Assembly: GCA_031763025.1 (NCBI GenBank)
Contig: JASSKH010000004.1
Span: forward strand, 2,480,001-2,544,000
DNA length: 64,000 nucleotides
Direction of reading: 5' to 3'
DNA from: Macrocystis pyrifera
Lineage: Eukaryota; Sar; Phaeophyceae; Laminariales; Laminariaceae
The position numbers and the translations under genes were made by a program. Below are positions 12,265 to 23,000 of this stretch, one piece after another (positions within the stretch are counted from its first letter, which is position 1; every line of letters begins with the position of its first letter). The notes under the pieces were generated by a model. It saw nothing but the letters and a program-made list of their open reading frames with translations, was not told the DNA's origin and searched no databases.

Positions 12265-13300
12265 GTGTCTACCATCAACACCGCAGCACACAGCCACCTC
12301 CCTACCCGCCGCCCGCCGATACCGGAACACGGACCATGCCTTACCGGCGGCATCATTACCGTCGACGAAGCATCGTTCGCGACGAAGGTACTCGTGCACA
12401 GCGGCCCCACCGCCACTACGCGCCACGAACTCGTGGCACTGCTCGATACCGGCTCGCCCCAGTCGTTTATCACCGCAACCGCGGTGGAACAACTGAAGGC
12501 TTCCCAGGCAGCCACCGATGCGTGTGAACGGCACAGTTCCCCGCGTTCATGGGGAGGTTTCGGCACTTCAGCCCCCCTCTCCACCTCCGTTTACGCGCCT
12601 CCAGACCCCCACCGCTGCCCTAGCAGTATGGGCCTGCGTAGTTCCTGCAGGAGCCATGCAGCATCCCAGCTCTCTGGGACGAGACAGCTGGATGCGCTTC
12701 GAGCAACGATCGTATACCACTCACCAGCAACAGCCCCCCCCCCCCCCCCACCAACCTCCCCGGCGAACCCGCGGTGAGCTCTCCTTAAACCACCACGACT
12801 CCAACGGAGCCTCAGCATTCATTCCCGACGACCGTTCCACTGACGACGTCTACCACCTCCGATTCGCCGGCAACAAAGCTATTTCGCTTTCCTCCAACCT
12901 CAAGCTCGTCAAGGTCAACCTGGTGTGTCAGTCAGACGCTCCAGCATGTTCCGGGAACTACATGGTGAACATGCTCCCCCGCGAGAACCCCCTTTCCGAC
13001 ACAGCCATTTTCGTCTCCGACGGATACCAAACGGTCCCACTATCTAGATCTACCGATCTCGAGCCGGGCGACCTCCTCGGAACCTCCTGCTCCCCACTGG
13101 TACAGGTACCACTTCCCACCCTTGGACACCTTTCCTTGGCCCCTCCCCATCTCCCTCCGATTCCGGATGTACATGCCCTCGACGACAACATTCCCGTGGC
13201 CGACCAGGGCCCATGGAAGACGACCCCCCCACCGCACCAGAAGCCCCATGCCCACCGCTCCTTACACGCCTCAACGCCGATCAACGGGAAACCTTCCTAA
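12265..13300 (+). pseudogene. retropepsin-like aspartic protease relic
   Basis: LVALLDTGSPQSFITATAVE at about 12430-12490 carries the catalytic Asp in DTG (GAT at 12445-12447) with the hydrophobic strand before it, as in Ty3/Gypsy proteases. The sequence continues past SWGGFG near 12560, then shifts frame near 12590 and goes on as LAVWACVVPAGAM and LGRDSWMRFEQRSY. A C-run of about 13 bases near 12740 is a likely site of further slippage. The downstream frame stays open to 13300 and forms the linker to RT. Family role: polyprotein maturation. The frame change means no intact protease is made. Confidence 0.8.
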
Positions 13301-13510
13301 ACCTCTGGCATCGCCTGCTGTTACACCTAAGCGACGTCAACGTCGACCTGCACGGTTCTGGATGGACTCCGTCAGTGATCAACAACTTGGGAGACGTCGA
13401 CTACGAATTCTAGGACGTCTTCGTCACCAAGACTGTCTTCGGCTCGTGCTCGCTCATGTCGTTCATGATCACCGTAACCCCGGACAGCCCAATGGCTCGA
13501 GTTCCGTTCA
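13213..13510 (+). pseudogene. N-terminal remnant of reverse transcriptase
   Basis: The frame contains the region just before the RT fingers: LGDVDYEF, a TAG stop at 13411-13413, then DVFVTKTVFGSCSL and ITVTPDSPMARVPF. This corresponds to the conserved lead-in that precedes the substrate-binding motifs of Gypsy RT. The sequence then stops resembling RT at about 13508-13514. None of the RT core motifs, including the catalytic YxDD-type box, is present anywhere downstream. Confidence 0.75.
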
Positions 13511-13513
13511 GCG

Positions 13514-13590
13514 TACACCTACACGCTGGAGTACCGGAAGGGCACGGCCAACGGCATCGCCGACTTCCTCTCCCGGCTTCCCAAACCAGC
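13514..13590 (+). pseudogene. C-terminal tail of RNase H
   Basis: In a new frame directly after the RT remnant, YTLEYRKGTANGIADFLSRL is the hallmark end of the Gypsy RNase H domain, with the conserved Asp of the (N)ADxLSR motif. The RT core and nearly all of RNase H, normally around 1.2 kb, are therefore missing between 13508 and 13514. The tether region continues in this frame to about 13900 (e.g. GIGLGGLVSPPFSP) without clear homology. Confidence 0.8.
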
Positions 13591-14407
13591 CATCGACGCC
13601 GACCCCACGGGACACAACCGCCTCACCGGCCACGACACCGTCGGCATCTACCCCATCCGCCCTTGCGGCTTCGCGCCGAACGACCCTTCCGCCCCGGGTA
13701 TCGGCTTGGGTGGGCTTGTGTCCCCCCCTTTCAGTCCCATCTCAACCGTCCAGCCGCTCCCCTTCCCGACGACGACTTCCGCGACTTTCGCCTACTGGGA
13801 CCACGTACGAAGCACCCCACCCTTTCCCCCGCAACCCACACCTTCGTCGGGCCTATTGCAACCCGCGACTCCACCACCGGACAGCTTGCCGGCCCCGAGA
13901 ATGCCGCCGTGAACACCGGAGCTCGTCCAGGATCGGCTTCCAGGCCGTCTGTCGTCTCACCGCCGTCCACCATTGCCGCCACAACAGCAGCCCTTACAGG
14001 TCTGATATCTTCTCGGACCCGCCATCGCGTCGCCGCTGCCGCGGGAACCCCTTGGCCTACAGCCGATTATCGGTTTGGACGCCAACCGCCACCCGTCGTA
14101 CACAAACGATCTACACCCACCTTCCGTGCGACCCTGTCCCCGACCGGGCCCAGCCAAGACTTCCCCACATGACGACGCCTCCAGCTACAGCCCCCGCGCC
14201 GCCCGCACCATCGACGCCACCCAAACCATTGGAGCCCACTACACAAATAGTTATCCCTTCAACAACCCCCTCTCCACCGGCACCAACACCACCGTCAGTG
14301 CGCCTTCCGGACTCCGTCGTCGAACCCGATGACGACCCCTACCTCCTCGCCTGCGTCGAGCACTACACCTACAGAGACTGGGCTCGAGAACAACGCGCGG
14401 AGACCCT

Positions 14408-16480
14408 GTGCTGTGCCACCATCCGCTTCCTGTCGTTGGACTCCACCAACCCCACGCCGCACGACCTCCCGGACTTCATCCCCCCGGCCCGGCGTCCACA
14501 CGTTCGGACGTCCTCACTCTTGCCTCCAAAAGCAAGCTGCAATGTACCGACGACGAAACCACCCTCCTGGTCCAACGACCATCCGCAACCTCACCCGGGA
14601 ACAGCCTACCACCACCCGCCCCCTCTACCCCACTCGTCTACGTGCCAATGTGCATGCGCCCTTGGGTGCTGAACACATGCCACGCCACCACCTCTCTACA
14701 CCTGGGAGTCACCCGAACGGTCCGCATCCTGGCACGTTTCTTTTGGTGGAGTGGCATGGACGCTTCCGTCCGCTGGTGGACCCGCCGTTGCCTTCAATGC
14801 CAGGCGCGGAAGACCTCCCGGCACACCATTCGTTGGCCCATCCTTTCTCTTCCTTTGCCCAACGGGCCTGGCATCACCGTCAGCGTCGGGTACATCGGAC
14901 CCCTGCCGCTCACGCCGCGCGGTAACGTCCACATCCTCCTCTGCACAAACTGCTTCAGCCGCCGCGCCGATATGTATGCAGTTTCAGCGGCGCAGTTCAC
15001 GGCCGTCGGCACTGCCGATATCTTCCTGAACGAGTACATGCCTCTCTGGGGGTGCCCGGTTACAATCCTCTCCGACAACGGGCTACACTTTACCTCCAAG
15101 CTTGCGAACATCGTCTACGAGCGCCTTGGCATCCACAAGGTCAACACCAGCTCCTACCACCCCTGCACCAACGGCGGCGTCGAGCGCGTCAACTATGTGC
15201 TGGCCCACATGCTCTCTATGGTCGGCAACGAACAGCAGACCGACTGGGACGTGCTGCCCCCACACGTGTCGTTGGCCTATAACAACTCCGTCAACGCCGC
15301 CACAGGCCTTGCACCTAACGAAATCCACATGGGCCGCCTTCCTCGCCTCCCGCTCTCGGTTTTCGAACCCGACAACATTGGCGGTCACCAAAGCTTAGAC
15401 CGCGATCACCTGGTTTACATCAACCTCGCCACCGACCGACAACGACGCGCCTATTCCCTCGTCCGCGAACTACACCGACTCACCGTCTCGCGTCTTCAGC
15501 GCCGCAACGCCCCCATCAAGGCCGCCCTCCTAGCATCCCCCCCCTTCACCGTAGGCGGCTGGGTTTGGGTCTACAACTCCGCCTCAACCATCCGCCAAGG
15601 CGTCAACAAGGGCACCGACGCAACCGTCCTCAAGACGAAGCTTTCCCTGAACTGGAATGGCCCCTTCAAGGTCCTCGCCGTAGGGCCGACACCCCCCTTA
15701 AACACCCCCGACAATCGCCTCCTTCACGACAAGCTACTTTTCCTCGACCTTCCATCCGACCTTCCGGGACGGGACTCCAAGCCACGCGTCTCCGTCCAAC
15801 GATGCAAACCTTGCCGGAACCCCGACGACACCAGCGATATCCCCAATCATCTGCCCGCGGGCCTTACTACATACGTGCTCACGGCTTCTGCCGCCAAGTC
15901 CCCACCTTACCACGCCACCGTCGACGACGTCATTCCTCCACCGGAACGCCTCAAGGTCGAGCAGATCACTGGACATCAACTCGTACGCGGCCGCGGCGGG
16001 GTCATCGCCGTTCTGTACGAAACTCACTGGACTGGACTTCTCAGCCCCTCTTGGGAACGCGAGCTTGACCTCAACACTTCCGGCGCCACATCCTACCGTA
16101 CTGGTCACGATCACCAACCCAGCACCGCCAGACGAACCGCCTCTACCGCCAGATGCGCATCGGCGCCGCTCACCGCGAACTGGCACGATCTCAAGGACAA
16201 ATATTCCTCGCCCCAGGCTACGCCTTGGTCTCCCGCAGCCTTTGGCTCCACAACTTCAGCACCACCATCCTACCCTCCGGAGCACACTTATGATACAAGG
16301 CGCGCAACGCCCGTTGGTGGCTGGGCAAGGTCACTCACAGCTCACCCCCTGACGCCTCTTCGGGAACTCCGCCGGAGCCTTCACCGGGAAGCTCCTACAT
16401 CGTCTGGTTCCGGGACAACCCCGGCCCGATCAAGATCGACCTCCAGCCCGCCCGCTACACTACGGCACGGACCGCCGTAA
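14408..16480 (+). pseudogene. integrase with C-terminal chromodomain
   Basis: This 690-codon open frame is the best-preserved part. The zinc-binding domain has His codons at 14681 and 14699 and a Cys-x2-Cys pair at 14789-14800 (CLQCQARK). In the catalytic core the second Asp (SDNG, codon 15074) and the Glu (NGGVER, codon 15182) are exactly 35 residues apart, as in DDE integrases. The first catalytic Asp, expected in the VxYIGPLP motif, is Gly (GGG at 14888-14890). A GPY/F-like region (SLNWNGPFKVL) lies near 15650. A chromodomain follows at 15953-16074 (VEQITGHQLVRGRGG, YETHWTGL, SWEREL). Family role: insertion of cDNA, with targeting to modified chromatin. The missing Asp makes this copy inactive. 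Confidence 0.9.
15953..16074 (+). other. chromodomain
   Basis: About 40 residues at the end of the integrase frame match the chromodomain pattern: a strand pair around a conserved glycine loop (GRGG), then Y-E-T-H-W-T-G-L, then S-W-E-R-E. Aromatic positions expected to form the methyl-lysine cage are partly kept (Tyr and Trp of YETHW). Its presence places the element in the chromovirus branch of Ty3/Gypsy. Confidence 0.8.
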
Positions 16481-18121
16481 ACGGGTCGTGGTGTCTCCAA
16501 CGCCATGAGAAAGGGAGCCTAGCACGTGGGGTGCTGCGGAACTCTGATGTGTCCCGCGGAACCCCCACCCCCCCCTGGGTAGCCTTGGTTTAACCTTTTG
16601 TTAGTTCTGGGTATTTGGTTCTGGTTAGTCTACAATATCTTAAGAGTGGTTCTTCACGGTTAGTCTTCAATAGTCATCTTCTCGGGAGTTTTTGTTTCCA
16701 TCTACCGCCACCGGTATCGCTTGACCGACCCCGTGTTGGCTACCGATCCGAGGCCGTATATGTTTCTTTTTTTTTGGGCGTGTTTGGGAGTATCGTCGCC
16801 CCCCCCCCCCCCCCCCCCTCGTTTGCTTTCTTTCTTATCGCCTACGTTTCCGTATAGCCTCCTTAGGTTCAGGCCGCTGAGTCGTACCAATACCTTCATT
16901 TGCATTTGTGTTTATACTTCCGTAGCCTACAGCCAATTATCGGCGATATCACGCCGAGGTATAATCGTTTTGTAGCCTGAGCTGTATCCTCACCTCCGTC
17001 GGCTTCCGCCGACCCATGTTTCAGACAGTCATCGGTCTAGGACTGTACCGAGCTTCCAGCTCACCCGTGTTTCTTCCATGGTTGCCAAGTAGGGTCCCGA
17101 TAGCATTGCCGCCCTGGAAGGCCGCTGAGTTGTCGGCCATACATAAGTGGTTCGCACATGATGGATTTCTCCTGACCTGTGTCCAGCGTTTGGTCTGTTT
17201 CCTGGTCCCGATGGTATTCTGGTTTCTCTTTCCCTTTTCCTCCTCTTGTCTTCTTGTTCGGTATTCCGCACACCCCTCTGTCCTCTGGCAAACGACACCA
17301 AGCTTGATGTCGCCCCGGTGGACCGAGTTGCACACGCTTGTGTTTGGGCCCCGCGCTATCTACCACTTCGAACTGCGCGCATTAGGCCGATTTGGTTGGG
17401 GATTTTCTTGCCGCCACCGTCTTGGAGTTTGGTTTGTTGAGTTGCCTGCCTTGCTACGTTTCCAGGTATTGTTCACACCTCGAACGGGTCTCCGAGACGT
17501 CGCGTTGTTCGTTCTGTCTCTCGGTTTTAGTATTCCCTAGTGCACGCAGCCCTCATAGCACTCTAGCTGTGTCCCTTCTGTCTCCCGTGATGTCTACCAT
17601 GTTAGGACCTTCGCCACAACAAAAGGCATGGCGCTTAGCTGATATTTATATATATATACGATTTTGAATTGTGATCACTGTCTCCTATTTAGAGTGTCCT
17701 CGTTCGCCAATCCTGTTCAGCGAACAACCCTTTCGCACCTCCTTGGGCGCCAGACAATGGCTCTTGTAATACGTTTGTGCGTCCTTCTTTTGCCTTCACT
17801 TCGGTCTTCGTTTTATTCTTCAGCATTCGCTTCGGCTTCTGCCTCCATCTGCGTTCGTCTTTCTTTGTTTTCACCTTGGGTGATCTCTCCTTTCGCCTCT
17901 GCTTTGAGTTCTGTCTCTCTCTCCTTTAGTGGTTGTTCTCAGCGAACGCCCCCTCTTTGTAGTGTTTGGGTTTTCTTACGAGGTGTGGGGGATCTATAGC
18001 CTCATTTATTTTGTTTGGAGTAGCCGCGTCTTCGACCACCTTTTTCCTGACCGTTTGGGACTTTGTTATCACCCTCCGACCATCTTGTGGTCTGCACATA
18101 CGACTATTCAGGGTTGGTTAA
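16481..18121. other. 3' region of retroelement, no supported gene
   Basis: Composition flips from C/A-rich to T/G-rich on the + strand just after the pol frame ends. A purine-rich stretch (GAGAAAGGGAG, about 16506-16516) might be a former polypurine tract. A run of about 20 C lies at 16800-16819. A 174-codon frame (+, 17016-17540) is hydrophobic, has no domain and overlaps open frames on the other strand, so I treat it as chance. No polypurine tract directly precedes copy B. Confidence 0.5.
16800..16819. repeat. homopolymer C run (about 20 bp)
   Basis: An uninterrupted run of about 20 C. Shorter C runs occur near 3666, 7303, 12740, 26861 and 40842, so long C homopolymers are a habit of this genome. 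Length is uncertain because such runs are error-prone in assembly. Confidence 0.8.
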
Positions 18122-18610
18122 TGCGATATGAGTAGAGTACTCATGGGCTATAGATATAGATAATATGTTGCAGTATTGTAGTCTCACGATAACGAGAGTA
18201 ATCCGAACAATGGACTAACCCGGCGGATATTCCGTTAGTTGAGAGTACAGTTCTTTTAGGAACGTTCCCTAGGGAGTCTAACCCGTTAGACGAGAATTAT
18301 GTTCCTTAACGCATATTAGACCACGAAGCGAGAAGTTCTTCTATAAGCGGAAGAACGATGGGTAGCCATAGGAAAGTTCTGTAGGAGTACATTAGATAAG
18401 AGGAATTTAGGAGAGCTTGTGGCGTGGGGTGGGACGAGTATATCTGGGCGTCGAGTCCCTCCCCCCTACTTCTCACTTATCTACCAGAGCATCTCCTCAG
18501 CTCTCGCCATCAATAAGAAGATCGGAATCAGAAGAAGCGAAGCACTACTTTCCGGCTGCTAGAACCACCTGCGTCCCTTACCACTACCCTATAGCGGCCA
18601 CCGCTTCACA
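18122..18610 (+). repeat. LTR-like repeat, copy B (489 bp)
   Basis: Starts TGCGATATGAG and ends CTTCACA, 489 bp, same orientation as copy A at 5607-6095. Differences are scattered single bases and short substituted blocks, about 9% by eye. If A and B are the two LTRs of one insertion, the divergence implies an old event, in line with the decayed interior. The four bases after it (ATTC) differ by one from those before copy A (GTTC). Confidence 0.65.
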
Positions 18611-19465
18611 ATTCCATGTACTACGCGTATGCATTTTTAAAAAGGGAGTTGAACTGATTAAAACTATCACAAATCCCAAGTACATTGATTCTTGAATAGT
18701 ACTACCTCATTTTCATGACTATAGCCTGGACGAACTGCTAGGTCGTTCGAAATGTAGCCTAGACCATTCAAACGGGATCAACGTCAGAATTCTGATATGA
18801 TACTGGTGTAGTCGTGCAGGCATCATAGTTGTGCCGTACGAGCCTGTGACGTGAAATTATTATTTTGGTGCTTGTACAAACAGAAAGCGAAAAACGGTAA
18901 CTGTTTTGCCCTCTACCACCTTCCGTAGCAAGGAGTTTCGCTACCATTTTTCTTCTACAGGAAATATAGGATTTCGGGCATTAATTCAACAGATGATATA
19001 ATATTGATTAAAGATGATGCAACAGGAGCTATGGTCTAAATTGACACACGACACGAAATTAGAACGTGGGAGTGTGGTGAGCTTATTCCTTTTTTTTACC
19101 AATCCGCCGTAGGATAAAAAATAAAATATAAAAGATTTCCCGCAGAGTTTTAAGAATGAAACAATCCACGTAGTTCGGTACCTATATAGCATGTGGGCGG
19201 TTGAACGGAGGAAATCTGGGGTTTGAGGAGAGGTATTGAGTCGTTGGAATGCTTGAACAGAGGGAATGGGCAAGTTGTTCATAGAGGTGATGACGGGTGC
19301 AGTTGGTTGAACTAGGAAGACAGAGGTTGGAAACAGTTGAAACAGTGAGGAAGAAGACCATTTAACGTATAGTACTCTACTCGTGGGTGTGTACGAGCAG
19401 GGTTTGACATTCTTTAGGAGGTCGGCGAGTTGAAAGAATAATGCAAGGAGAAGAACGGAGGCAAG
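18611..19465. other. no supported gene
   Basis: Mixed sequence with no open frame over 100 codons and no recognisable domain. Nothing notable seen. Confidence 0.5.
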
Positions 19466-20038
19466 AATGAGTCACCACGCTAGCGCGCAAGAAGCAGCAG
19501 CCGAAGCTTGGATTAAAACACACCTTGTCGGTGGCAGCGCAGTTGGAGCAGGCGCGGCACGGCAAGGTGGACCGGGCAACGTCGGGGAGAGGAGATGCGG
19601 CAGTTGCTGCTGCTATAGCTGCAGCGGCGGCCGCGGGGAAAGATGATACGATGGCAGCTACTGCTGTTGACGCGGAAAATACTGCTGCAGCAGCCTAGGC
19701 AGATGTCAATGCCGAGGCGGATATCGTTGCTGCTGTTGTTGCGGCTGTTGCCGGTGAGGAGGTGGCGCGTGTTGGAGGTGAAGTCGAGGGGGTGGTGCGA
19801 ATGTAGGTATTGGAGAGGGTGCACGAGCTATTGAAGGTGGCACTGGGGGTCAGCAGGGTAGGGTCGCCCGAGGGGGTTGCAATACCGATACCAGTGGTAG
19901 ATCAGACCCACGAAATCCCATCCGCATCACTACGATGATCGAGCAGCTCGCATTTGATCTTTCAATCATTGAAGGGTTGGCTGAGCAAGTCAATACCTTG
20001 CCACATAATCTCCCGGAGTTGGAGTGGGGGCTCAATTG
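19466..20038 (+). pseudogene. decayed Ala-rich reading frame
   Basis: From about 19523 one + frame reads LSVAAQLEQARHGKVDRATS, then an Ala-rich stretch (AAVAAAIAAAAAAGKDD), a stop near 19697, then ADVNAEADIVAAVVAAVAGE, another stop near 19803, then VLERVHELLKVALGVSRVG. A different frame then gives MIEQLAFDLSIIEGLAEQVN to a stop near 20038. Codon-like regularity over 500 bases with two stops and a frame change suggests a former gene, perhaps a transposon ORF. I do not recognise the family; biased GCT/GCA composition could mimic coding. Confidence 0.35.
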
Positions 20039-23000
20039 ACGAAGGGCTGATTGGTCTAACAACGCACCACATCCCGTTCTGACGAAAATATTTGGTCGCA
20101 GGAGCTTATTTCTTTGTGCGTGTTTGTTTACAAAAATCTCTGAGGTACATCGCAGTGTTTTCTCCTCCGTTGGTCGCATCGTACGCGTGGCATCCTCATC
20201 CGCAGATATATTTTTTTGCTGTTCTTCGCCAGTCGCATGATGTGTGGTCAAAAGCACGGGACTGTCAGTTCGTACGTTGCTACGAGTATATCCGGGATGG
20301 GTGTATTCACATTAAATTGTGCGTTCTTTCTACCCGTGGACAGCCAGTGTCCGTGCCGATTCTTCAATCCTAGATAGATACAAGTTCTGCGGTCACAAAG
20401 CTACGTCCCAGAGATACTAAGTTGCCACGTATGCATTAAGCACAGTGGCAATGAAATGCCATGTCATCATACTGGGTACGACAGGCACGGCATACACATT
20501 CCATTAAACAGGGAAACGATACGAAACAAAGAAAAAATGTTACTGTAGTACATTGTTGCGTATGAACTACGCACAGCAGTCGAACAAGCAATGCCATGTC
20601 ATCATACAGGCGCGACAAACTCATTTTGTGATGAATTAAAAACGAAACAAAACGAAGGAACTCAAAAACAAAGAAAACAGAAGAATCTAAGAGAATGGGA
20701 AAAATGAAACGAAAAAAAAACAAACGACTGTCGTGCAGCGGATGTACTTGACAACAACGAGCGAAGAAACATAACAGGCAAACCCAAGCACAGCGCACGC
20801 TCAAGGTAGTTGCAGCAGTTTCTGGTACAAATACCATCGCCAGTTTGTCCCTACCAGTCCGCCTGAGGCCTTGCTATGCTGTCTGCCGTCTCCGTCCTGC
20901 GTTCGTCAACTATGCCCCGCCCCTCGGCGTCGGACATTACGAAATAAGCAAAGCAGTCTTGTCATCCACCCACGCCAAACGCCTCTTCTCATACCTGGTG
21001 TGGCTTATTAATGAAAGAAAGGAAGACAAAAACAAATTCACAGAGAATCAAGCGCAGAAAGAAAAAATAAAAGACAAAGGAAGACCATGTTCCAACGAGC
21101 TGCACCACTTGGCGGCACGAGTAGCATAGGCATGTTCTACTTCCTAGTCGGCCTGGTGCCTTGGTACCCTGTCTGCCATCTACTTCCTACTTTGGTCCAC
21201 CGCAGTTTCCCTTCCACTCCTCCTGTTGCTCCCCCTCCCCCAATTCCCTTCGGCACCACCTACGGGGCACGGCGCTGCCTGCTCAGCTGTACCTTATTCT
21301 CGTGCCACCTCACCATGAACCGTTCGGCTGCTTCGAGGACCCCCGATACCACTTCCCCGCCTTTTTTGCTGCAATGCAACACAGTGCGAGTTCAACTCCA
21401 AAGACTAAGGCGGCAAGTTCCGTTGACCCTTCGGTGGCTCGGGACTCCTCAAGGTCTCCGACTATGCATCCATGCCAAGTCATAAACTGTCTGGCAGCTC
21501 TCAGGTTCTCCCCATCATCCATCGTCCGGGACATTTTGACCTGACTGGGTGACAGCTCCTTGCTTCGCCGTGTCACGGAAAATCAGAGAGGAGCCGCCGT
21601 TTACGAATGGTCATCGCGATTGTGGCATCGAGGGACGGTCTGACTCAAGCCCTCTTCCGGCGATTCTTCGGGCAGGCGATGTTGCTCTTCAACATTCTTT
21701 GTGTCGTCTTCTTCAGCATTTTCAACGCTGCGTACCTGGGTATCAATGGCGATTCGATGAAGTACCTGTGTATCAATTTCGTTTGGTCTTGATCGACTGT
21801 CCAGAATTATGAACGTTCGAGGTCTCTAACTATTTGAAGCATCGCACTCGAACAACGCTTCCATTCTTCATAATTGCTTGGTGTTCCATCGAAGTTCGGG
21901 GCGCCTCCGATGAGCTTAGTGGTATGGGTGCGCTCCATATTTAGACCTTCGACAAATTATTGTTGTCCCGTTTTACCGCTTCGAGTGAATTGGACTAATA
22001 CAGCCTCCACAGGCGATATTTTCATCTCGTTTTAAAGCTTCGCGTGACGCGTACTCGTACAGTCTCAACAAGAGACATCATATTAAGCTGGTCTGCAGGT
22101 CTTGAACTGTTCCTTCGACTTTTTCGACCACTCCTGTTTTTTTCATCTTCTCTTGAGCCTTACTGCTTGCGTAAACCGAGGCTCGAAAACCTATGAGATT
22201 TCGCGAGGTGTAGGATCTGACGACGCCGCTCTTTAGCTGGTCGTATGATAGCTGTTATGCGGTGTGTACTCTCCGCAGTAAAGGTGATATTGGTGGAACG
22301 AAGAACTAAACATGCCTAGACGAACAAGCCGATATCAGCAGTTATTTTTTATTCGGTAATGTTTTCCAACATGCTCTTTCTGATTAGAGTGATCGCCATC
22401 AGCATGCATTCCTCTATAAAAAGAGAAAAAACTATCAAATATTCCGGGGGGAAATGTTGTTGAGCTTAAAGTAGTCGGCGCCAAAAAGCCCCACAGAAGA
22501 TTTAGCCGATTTTCGTTAAAAATTCTAAACAATATATGAAAAATAAATAAGTGAAAAAAACCTGCAACATTTGAATTATCGATCGTCGCCTCTAAAATCA
22601 CGGTATTGCCATTTTGTTCTTGGTGAGTCTAGTGTGTCGTTCAATGAACATCATGTTAGTGTTTGGCCGATGAGTATTCACCAAAGTATATACCTGGTAT
22701 GCGGAGCAACAATTTGTGCAATCTTATGGAAAATTAAGTGTTCAGCGTTTATTTTTTCACTTTTACTTCTTCGATAATTCCGTCGAAGTATATTTTTGAA
22801 GCAACTTTTCGAAATAACGGCAAAAACTTGTTTATGGAAGGCAGGATTTGGTCCAAAATTGCGGTAACTTCTGTCTCTCCGTACCATTGGCCTACACGCA
22901 CCGAACACTATACCGACGCAGAACGTATCTCCAAAGACTGAAACACGGAGCATTTTCGATGCTTTCACGCGCCGTGCTGCGTGCTGTACACAACACCACA

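Larger units (their letters stand above)
9143..16480 (+). mobile_element. degenerate Ty3/Gypsy chromovirus with an extra NADAR domain
   Basis: Domains occur in order on the + strand: Gag with CCHC zinc knuckle, NADAR/YbiA-like domain, retropepsin, start of reverse transcriptase, end of RNase H, HHCC integrase, chromodomain. The order PR-RT-RH-IN-CHD defines Ty3/Gypsy chromoviruses. The + strand is strikingly rich in C and A throughout, unlike the flanks. Several frameshifts, in-frame stops and a large internal deletion make the copy non-functional. The LTR-like repeats at 5607 and 18122 are the best candidate boundaries. Without RT it could not move on its own. Confidence 0.9.

Noticed and set aside
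13122-14672. 516-codon + frame
   Set aside because: Pro/Arg/Thr-rich wrong-frame reading; the protease linker, RT remnant, RNase H tail and integrase homologies are in other frames.
17016-17540. 174-codon hydrophobic + frame
   Set aside because: T-rich composition gives Leu/Phe runs; no domain, and three minus frames are also open there.
16481-18121. a long 1.5-kb LTR directly after the pol frame
   Set aside because: No matching copy was found upstream of Gag in 6.1-9.1 kb.
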